A stretch of 18,349 nt of DNA, from the NCBI GenBank assembly GCA_963524205.1, contig CAURED010000030.1, forward strand, positions 1 through 18,349. Direction: 5' to 3'. Under the pieces are notes generated by a model. It worked only from the letters and a program-made list of their open reading frames with translations. It had not been told where the DNA came from and did no database searches. This document shows, piece by piece, positions 14,217 through 18,349 of this stretch (positions within the stretch are counted from its first letter, which is position 1; each line of letters starts with the position of its first letter). This stretch comes from Aminipila sp963524205. GTDB taxonomy: Bacteria; Bacillota; Clostridia; Peptostreptococcales; Anaerovoracaceae. The position numbers and the translations under genes were made by a program.

Positions 14217-14804
14217 TTACTCTGACATTTTTCTATTGGAAAATGCTAGATAATCAACTATGCCTTGTGAGTAATGATCACCTATTGTTGAAGTAAGAAT
14301 TAAAATTCTATTAAATATGTCTATGTTTTCTTTAAATTCTTTATTAAAAAATGTGGTTGATTGGTCAATTGTCTTGTGATTAAATTGATATAATAAATCC
14401 TTCCATTTACTTTCTGACCAATATGGATTGATTTCTGCTAGAAAAGCTGCTGTCTGTTCTGAATTCTCATTTAACAGCTTTGTATATTCATTTACCGCAT
14501 CCGTGTCACCATCTATTTGTGCATCAACCAAAAAATCTAAATTATTAATGAAATTGGATGAGTAACTAACATATTGATCTGCCGATTGCTCTCCAAATAT
14601 TAAACTGAAAATATTAACAGATTGTATTAGTAATTCATCTAATTTATACCTTACTGCTTCCTTGTCCCCTAACCCCCCATGTTTACTTGCTAAATAGGCT
14701 CTAATCCAAGTAGACAAATCTCTCCAAATTATTTTTGATTGAAACATCAATTGCAGTTGATTTTGAGGAATACAAGGCTCTTGAAGCACATTAACAGATC
14801 GCAT
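14217..14804 (-). CDS. 195-aa helical-bundle protein, cargo of E1
   Basis: 195 residues, almost all amphipathic helix: KIIWRDLSTWIRAYLASK (29-46), a segment with FSLIFGEQSADQYVSYSSNFINNLDFLVDAQIDGD, VNEYTKLLNENSEQTAAFLAEINPYWSESKW, and a last helix pair with FNRILILTSTIGDHYSQGIVDYL. The 'F G', 'A..GD', 'INP.W' and 'GI..Y' landmarks match a Firmicutes family that, as I recall, is often labelled 'acetylglutamate kinase' without any kinase motif; that label should not be trusted here. The spacing of acidic and His residues is compatible with a four-helix bundle. No function is claimed. The ATG follows AAAGGAGG. It is the main cargo of E1 and points at cotJC segment 2, like the E2 cargo from the other side. 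Confidence 0.75.
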   Translation of the reverse strand: MRSVNVLQEPCIPQNQLQLMFQSKIIWRDLSTWIRAYLASKHGGLGDKEAVRYKLDELLIQSVNIFSLIFGEQSADQYVSYSSNFINNLDFLVDAQIDGDTDAVNEYTKLLNENSEQTAAFLAEINPYWSESKWKDLLYQFNHKTIDQSTTFFNKEFKENIDIFNRILILTSTIGDHYSQGIVDYLAFSNRKMSE

Positions 14805-15012
14805 TTAGCAACCTCCTTTTATTAATTTAATATAATATATTGTTAGAAACATGTATTTGTTACATGTAATTTAATAATGAGATGTTTTTATTAATTCCTT
14901 TCATATTCTCACTTCATGGTTTTATACGCTCTACTTGCATTTTCAAACTCAAGACCTCTTTCCTGTTATAAATTTATATTACTTGCACACACTATAACTA
15001 GAGGTGATTAAT
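14805..15012. other. Divergent intergenic region inside E1
   Basis: A+T-rich region between the 195-aa gene (-) and the 57-aa ORF (+). It holds a 7-bp inverted repeat ACATGTA/TACATGT at 14849-14867 that could be an operator for the cargo gene. No further ORF was found. Confidence 0.4.
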
Positions 15013-15186
15013 GTGAATGATTTTAATGTAAACTCATCTAGCTATTACTATGACAATTCCGATTTAAGGGATTACTATTTGTCCTGTTCCCAAGCTATCC
15101 GTGATAGATTAGATGAATCAGGTGTAGAAATCTCAACACTGGGTGAACTTAAGCAAGTTGTTGAGAAAATGAAAATTAATTTCTAA
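15013..15186 (+). CDS. 57-aa ORF of E1, unknown function
   Basis: Starts at GTG 15013, 6 nt after GAGGTG. The N-terminus is Asn/Ser/Tyr-rich (NVNSSSYYYDNSDLRDYY). The C-terminal half is helical and reads CSQAIRDRLDESGVEISTLGELKQVVEKMK. It has its own terminator directly downstream, which supports real expression. I do not recognise it. In a minimal excisable element a small, separately expressed protein is a candidate directionality factor or regulator. Confidence 0.6.
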   Translation: MNDFNVNSSSYYYDNSDLRDYYLSCSQAIRDRLDESGVEISTLGELKQVVEKMKINF

Positions 15187-15191
15187 TTTGC

Positions 15192-15216
15192 AACTACCGA
15201 GGATTTCTCGGTAGTT
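15192..15216 (+). terminator. Terminator of the 57-aa ORF
   Basis: Perfect 10-bp stem AACTACCGAG / CTCGGTAGTT with loop GATTT and a following T run, 5 bp after the stop codon. Confidence 0.9.
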
Positions 15217-15243
15217 TTTAGTTTGTATAAGTAGCTCAATAAC

Positions 15244-15414
15244 TTATATTCCTAACTCCTCTTGATGTACTCTCTTTAAAAGAAGCTTAAAAAGTAAAAT
15301 GCTGGCAACAGTGTTTATATATTCTTCTCTTTCTTTTAACTCCTGTTCTGTTGCATTCACATAAGCTTCGTCGTTAAATTTAATTATCGCACCAGTCGGT
15401 GTCTGATATTCCAT
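15244..15414 (-). CDS. 56-aa ORF of E1, unknown function
   Basis: MEYQTPTGAIIKFNDEAYVN..., with helix EQELKEREEYINTVASILLFKLLLKR and ending EELGI. The composition is protein-like. The start is uncertain. ATG 15414 is 15 nt from the good ribosome site GGGGGTGAT, whereas an ATA codon three codons upstream is ideally spaced, and GTG codons at 15438 and 15432 lie on or before the site. It is transcribed convergently to the 57-aa ORF and divergently from the recombinase. The family is not recognised. Confidence 0.5.
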   Translation of the reverse strand: MEYQTPTGAIIKFNDEAYVNATEQELKEREEYINTVASILLFKLLLKRVHQEELGI

Positions 15415-15522
15415 TACTACTATGGTTATCACCCCCACTACAATGTATGGAATTTACTGAATTCCTATGACTTTGTGTTATGATTCTCTGATCACATTTG
15501 GATACTACCAAACTGAATGAAT

Positions 15523-15598
15523 TGGTCTTTCTCTTACTCATAAAGACCATTATTACAGCCCGAGAAAATCAAGTTTTTGATGGTCCCGGGCATTTTTA
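15523..15598 (+). promoter_or_regulatory. Leader structure with terminator before the E1 recombinase
   Basis: Two structures in tandem: an 8-bp hairpin TGGTCTTT (15523-15530) / AAAGACCA (15542-15549), then a terminator-like hairpin GCCCG (15558-15562) / CGGGC (15587-15591), helped by TCAA/TTGA inside and followed by ATTTTTATT. GACCAT (15545-15550) is also perfectly complementary to ATGGTC (15580-15585), which would bridge the two hairpins. This is the layout of an attenuator with exclusive pairings, 43 bp before the recombinase start. Confidence 0.5.
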
Positions 15599-15640
15599 TT
15601 CTCATTTTTAAATAGAATTAAGCAAGGATGGTGAAATGTA

Positions 15641-17188
15641 ATGGCAGAATGCATGTATTTAAGAAAGTCCAGAACTGATGCAGAAGCAGAAGAGCGTGGT
15701 GAAGGTGAAACTTTAGCTCGCCATGAAGCCCAATTGATGCGGCTAGCTAAAAGCCTACACCTAAACGTAACCAAGATTTATAAAGAAATCGTATCTGGTG
15801 AATCTATCGAAGCACGTCCTGTTATGCAACATCTACTAAAAGAAGTTGAAATGGGTATCTGGGATGGTGTAATTGTTGTAGAAGTAGAACGTCTTGCCAG
15901 AGGTAACACTATGGACCAGGGTATGGTCTCTCAAGCATTTACCTACTCCAACACTCTGATTTATACCCCCATAAAAACTTATGATCCTGCAAATGAATTT
16001 GACCAGGAATATTTTGAGTTTGGTCTGTTCATGAGCCGAAGAGAATATAAAACCATTAACAGACGTTTAATGACAGGCAAAATTGCCTCTATAAACGAAG
16101 GGAAATATGTTGGCAACAAACCGCCATATGGTTATGAAATAGTTAAAATTCCAAGAGAAAAGGGAAATACTTTGCGTATTATTCCAGAAGAAGCTGAAGC
16201 TGTAAAAATAGTATATGACCTTTATGTTAATCATTCAAAAGGGCCAAAGCTTATTTGCGATGAGTTAGATGAAAGAGGATACAAGCCAAAATTTGCAGAT
16301 TTCTGGTCCCCTTATACCGTTCAAGATATGCTTACAAATCCTGTATATCTCGGATTAATTCGATGGAACGGAAGAGCTACAGTAAAACGAGTCGAAGAAG
16401 GTAAGATTGTTAGGACTAGACCTAGAAATGAAAAGCCTTTACTTGTTAAAGGATTGCATGAACCGATTATCGATGAAGTAACTTGGAGGCAAGCACAGAT
16501 AATACGTGAATCTCATTCAAGTCCACGTTTAAATGCAACATATGGAGAAATTAAAAACCCTCTTGCTGGTATCATCGTGTGTGGAGTATGTGGGAAAAAT
16601 ATGTCTCGTAGGCCTTACAACAAAACAGGACAGCCGCCTAGTTTGCTATGCACTAACCGGAAGTGTACAAACATAAGCAGCCGTTTAGAATTTGTGGAAG
16701 AAGAACTTATAAGCCAGCTCCCTATATGGTTGGAAAATTTCAAGTTACAGCTAAAGAATGATATCCTTTCCATAACTACTTCCGACGATGTGGCAAAGTC
16801 TCTAAATCGTGCTGAAGTAGAGTTGCAACAATGCATCAAACAAATAGATGGCCTCCACGATCTTTTAGAACAGGCAGTTTATACAACAGAAATATTCTTA
16901 GAACGTTTTGTAAAGCTAACCAAAAAGCAAGAAACTATAAAAAATAGAATTATTAACTTAAAAAAAGAATTAGCTGAAAAAGAAAAAGAGGGTGAAATTA
17001 CTACCATGATACCTAAAATAGAAAAAGTCATAGAATTATATGATACATTAGATGATCCAGCAGACAAAAATATGTTGCTTAAATCTGCTATAAAAAAGGT
17101 GATTTACACAAAAAAAGAAGGTGGAAAATACTCAGGAAAAAAGTGCAGTTTCGAACTTGAAATCTTCCCTGTACTGCCCTTAAAATGA
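15641..17188 (+). CDS. Large serine recombinase of element E1
   Basis: 515 residues. The catalytic domain (about 1-145) has S10 in MYLRKSRTD, R8, and VEVERLARGNT with R84/R87. The recombinase domain (about 150-300) includes GNKPPYGYEIVKI, GPKLICDELDERGY, MLTNPVYLGLIRWNG and GLHEPIIDEVTW. The zinc ribbon has C314, C317, C337 and C342, and a coiled coil (about 375-460) is followed by a beta end. It appears complete. It should act at the 13-bp core 61 bp beyond its stop and at the far end of E1. It has only the general family layout in common with the E2 enzyme, so the two elements were probably acquired separately. The ribosome site is GGTGA 6 nt before ATG. Transcription is opposed to the cotJ operon, and its leader contains a possible attenuator. 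Confidence 0.95.
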   Translation: MAECMYLRKSRTDAEAEERGEGETLARHEAQLMRLAKSLHLNVTKIYKEIVSGESIEARPVMQHLLKEVEMGIWDGVIVVEVERLARGNTMDQGMVSQAFTYSNTLIYTPIKTYDPANEFDQEYFEFGLFMSRREYKTINRRLMTGKIASINEGKYVGNKPPYGYEIVKIPREKGNTLRIIPEEAEAVKIVYDLYVNHSKGPKLICDELDERGYKPKFADFWSPYTVQDMLTNPVYLGLIRWNGRATVKRVEEGKIVRTRPRNEKPLLVKGLHEPIIDEVTWRQAQIIRESHSSPRLNATYGEIKNPLAGIIVCGVCGKNMSRRPYNKTGQPPSLLCTNRKCTNISSRLEFVEEELISQLPIWLENFKLQLKNDILSITTSDDVAKSLNRAEVELQQCIKQIDGLHDLLEQAVYTTEIFLERFVKLTKKQETIKNRIINLKKELAEKEKEGEITTMIPKIEKVIELYDTLDDPADKNMLLKSAIKKVIYTKKEGGKYSGKKCSFELEIFPVLPLK

Positions 17189-17239
17189 ATATTTATTACA
17201 TATTAATGCACAATGATTCGTTCAACATTTGTCCACCAA

Positions 17240-17279
17240 CGATATCATCAGTGCCCAATTTCTTCAGTACCGATATCAT
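17240..17279. repeat. Direct repeats around the right E1 core
   Basis: CGATATCAT occurs at 17240-17248 (inside E1) and 17271-17279 (in cotJC segment 1), 31 bp apart and flanking the core at 17250-17262. One copy is the coding sequence for N59-D60-I61-G62. They may be recognised by the recombinase. Confidence 0.5.
17250..17262 (-). repeat. E1 core repeat at the segment-1 side (attachment site)
   Basis: GAAATTGGGCACT on the - strand, encoding E65-I66-G67-H68 and the first base of codon 69. It is identical to 14108-14120. Confidence 0.88.
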
Positions 17280-17454
17280 TTAATATACCTATACACTGTT
17301 TATAAGGCATTGTATAACGTTGCGATAAGTATCTTAAAGTTGCACCCAATTCACCATCTGGTCCACCATATTGGGTTATAATAAACTTTGCCATGGCAGG
17401 ATTAGGGTTCTTAATATTTACTGGGAACTGTAATTTCTTATCATAAGTCCACAT
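17250..17454 (-). CDS. cotJC: cotJC segment 1 (N-terminal part of Mn-catalase-like spore coat protein)
   Basis: It encodes residues 1-68: MWTYDKKLQFPV at the start, QYGGPDGELGATLRYLSQRY with ligand E35, and ILNDIGTEEIGH with ligands E65 and H68. This follows CotJC proteins closely. The start at 17454 has AGGAGG 7 nt upstream and lies 2 bp after the cotJB stop; the longer in-frame start at 17481 would overlap cotJB and lacks the family's MW. Without excision, translation ends at TGA right after H68 (stop at 17250-17248), giving a 68-residue fragment that cannot form the di-manganese site. CotJC is a coat-layer protein made in the mother cell and resembles manganese catalase. Confidence 0.93.
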
Positions 17455-17456
17455 AC

Positions 17457-17705
17457 TTAAACCTCCTTCTGCCAAGGCCATGGTTCATCAATCCATGACC
17501 AGCTATTTGTATCATTAGTACCAGCTATGCTTAATGGTCCATAGCTTTTTTCATATTCTGCTCTTGCACTCATATATAAAGCATTATATTTATTGAAAAA
17601 ATTTAATGCAGCTTTATCTTTAGGATGAGTATCTAAGTAAAGACTTGCATCTACCAATACAAAACTTAGCATTTGTACACGTCTCATCAGTTCGTTTCTG
17701 TTCAT
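17457..17705 (-). CDS. cotJB: Spore coat protein CotJB
   Basis: 82 residues, the normal size of the family. MNRNELMRRVQMLSFVLVDASLYLDTHPKDKAAL and EKSYGPLS are CotJB landmarks, as is the tryptophan-rich end SWSWIDEPWPWQKEV. It is part of the CotJ set with CotJA and CotJC in the inner spore coat. The start codon overlaps the cotJA stop (ATGA), with GGAGG 9 nt upstream, and its stop is 2 bp before cotJC. The three genes are therefore tightly coupled in one operon, which in Bacillus subtilis is controlled by the mother-cell factor sigma-E. Confidence 0.95.
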   Translation of the reverse strand: MNRNELMRRVQMLSFVLVDASLYLDTHPKDKAALNFFNKYNALYMSARAEYEKSYGPLSIAGTNDTNSWSWIDEPWPWQKEV

Positions 17706-18349
17706 TTTGCATTACCTCCTAAGAAAGGTAAGTCCAATTCAGGGAATATAGTGCCAACCGCAAATCCCTCTTCCATTTCATAAGTCATATCCCATACCTG
17801 CCAAGGTACATAAGCCATTGCTAAAGGACAGGTACTAGCACAATCCATTGGCATTTCCATTTCTGGCATTTCCATTTGTGGCATTTCTCCGCGATTTTGT
17901 GGCATCATTCTGCCGTTTTGTGGCATCGTTCCGCCGTTTTGTGGCATCATTCTGCTGTTGTCTGGCATTGGTGCTGGTGCTGGACTTGGTGCTGGTGCTG
18001 GACTTGGCATTTCCGTTTCTGGCATCATTCCGCCGCTTCCTGGCATTGGACAACCGCTTCCTGGCATCATCCTACCATTTTGTGGCATCATACAACCGTT
18101 GTCTGGCATCATGCAACCATTGTCTGGCATCATTCTGCCGTTGTCTGGCATCATTCCGCCGTTCTGTGGCATCATTCCGCCGTTCTGTGGCATTGTTCTG
18201 CCGTTTTGTGGCATCGTTCCACTGTTTCCTGGCATCATGCAGCCGTTGTCTGGCATCATGTACCCGTTGTCTGGCATCATGCCGCGGTTTCCTGGCATCA
18301 TGCAACCGTTGTCTGGCATCATGCAACCGTTGTCTGGCATCATGCAACC
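17702..18349 (-). CDS. cotJA: CotJA with a long Met-Pro-Asn heptad-repeat N-terminus (runs off the window)
   Basis: The C-terminal 48 residues are a normal CotJA core: LAMAYVPWQVWDMTYEMEEGFAVGTIFPELDLPFLGG. Before it lie at least 165 residues dominated by the heptad M-M-P-[DQG]-N-G-x. There are 15 units in a row, then a Pro-Ala spacer (PSPAPAPSPAPAP), three more units, and an EMPQMEMPEMEMP stretch. The frame is open to the window edge, so the true start and part of the repeat lie outside. The repeats are 21 bp long and very similar in DNA, so the copy number may vary between strains. The extension is low-complexity, disordered and rich in methionine and, in many units, cysteine. The cotJB start overlaps its stop. 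Confidence 0.92.
   Translation of the reverse strand, partial: GCMMPDNGCMMPDNGCMMPGNRGMMPDNGYMMPDNGCMMPGNSGTMPQNGRTMPQNGGMMPQNGGMMPDNGRMMPDNGCMMPDNGCMMPQNGRMMPGSGCPMPGSGGMMPETEMPSPAPAPSPAPAPMPDNSRMMPQNGGTMPQNGRMMPQNRGEMPQMEMPEMEMPMDCASTCPLAMAYVPWQVWDMTYEMEEGFAVGTIFPELDLPFLGGNAK
17888..18349 (-). repeat. 21-bp tandem repeats within cotJA
   Basis: About 18 complete copies of a 21-bp unit (typical + strand form GCCGTTGTCTGGCATCATG or close variants) encode the Met-Pro-Asn heptads. They are interrupted once by the Pro-Ala spacer at about 17950-18030. The array continues past the window edge. Confidence 0.92.

Larger units (their letters stand above)
14108..17249. mobile_element. E1: 3142-bp skin-like intervening element in cotJC
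   Basis: This segment separates cotJC segments 1 and 2 and is bounded by a 13-bp direct repeat (GAAATTGGGCACT on the - strand). It carries a helical-bundle cargo gene (-), two small ORFs, and a large serine recombinase (+) at its outer right end that reads toward cotJC segment 1. Deleting exactly one repeat plus the interior joins EEIGH to FEMIA in frame. It is the mirror image of E2 around cotJC segment 2 and carries no phage structural genes. Excision during sporulation is inferred by analogy with skin elements. Confidence 0.9.

Noticed and set aside
10634..17454. Self-splicing introns or inteins as the cause of the cotJC breaks
   Set aside because: There is no reverse transcriptase, homing endonuclease or intein motif. 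The interruptions carry serine recombinases and short direct repeats, and they contain genes on both strands.
10634..17454. cotJC as a simple pseudogene broken by transposition
   Set aside because: Both breaks restore the exact frame, all ligand residues are intact, both recombinases look complete, and no point mutation is seen in any segment. Decay is not the best reading, though only an excision test can exclude it.
17835..18347. Other-frame ORFs of 72 and 91 aa through the cotJA repeats
   Set aside because: Repeats without stops open several frames. Only the frame ending in the conserved CotJA core is meaningful.
17888..18349. CRISPR array at the right edge
   Set aside because: The units are contiguous 21-bp repeats without unique spacers and encode the CotJA heptads in one frame.

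Overview
The window looks like a chromosomal segment of a low-GC, endospore-forming member of the Clostridia, probably Lachnospiraceae-like. The grounds are the A+T-rich sequence, strong AGGAGG-type ribosome sites, a cotJ spore-coat operon, clostridial-type large serine recombinases and typical Firmicutes families (PadR/MATE, PF06541, DUF2935, DUF4367). No rRNA, tRNA or CRISPR was seen.

Positions 1-10600 are ordinary accessory and housekeeping genes. In order they are an SRPBCC protein and a PLD-type nuclease-like protein (- strand), a small secreted protein (+), an XRE regulator / ECF sigma factor / DUF4367 membrane protein operon (-), an ATP-grasp ligase resembling graspetide synthetases (-), an iron-dependent alcohol dehydrogenase (-), exonuclease III plus a PF06541 membrane protein (-), and a divergent PadR-regulator/MATE-efflux pair around two palindromic operators.

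The notable part is 10634-18349. The operon cotJA-cotJB-cotJC runs on the - strand from the right edge, but cotJC (manganese-catalase-like spore coat protein) is cut into three pieces: 17454-17250, 14107-13906 and 10877-10634. Between the pieces lie two compact elements of 3142 bp (E1, 14108-17249) and 3028 bp (E2, 10878-13905). Each has its own large serine recombinase at its outer end reading outward, one helical-bundle cargo gene, one or more very small ORFs, and short direct repeats at its borders (13 bp for E1, 6 bp for E2). Removing both elements at these repeats restores one open frame of 651 nt (216 aa) with all five expected manganese ligands (E35, E65, H68, E136, H169). The two junctions fall on ligand codons H68 and E136.

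This is the arrangement expected of 'skin'-like intervening elements that are excised by site-specific recombination in the mother cell during sporulation (known for sigK, spsM and spoVFB). Here two independent elements in opposite orientation interrupt one gene. Both would have to leave before a full CotJC can be made. Excision and its timing are inferred; the sequence shows only the split gene, the repeats, the recombinases and the exact in-frame restoration.
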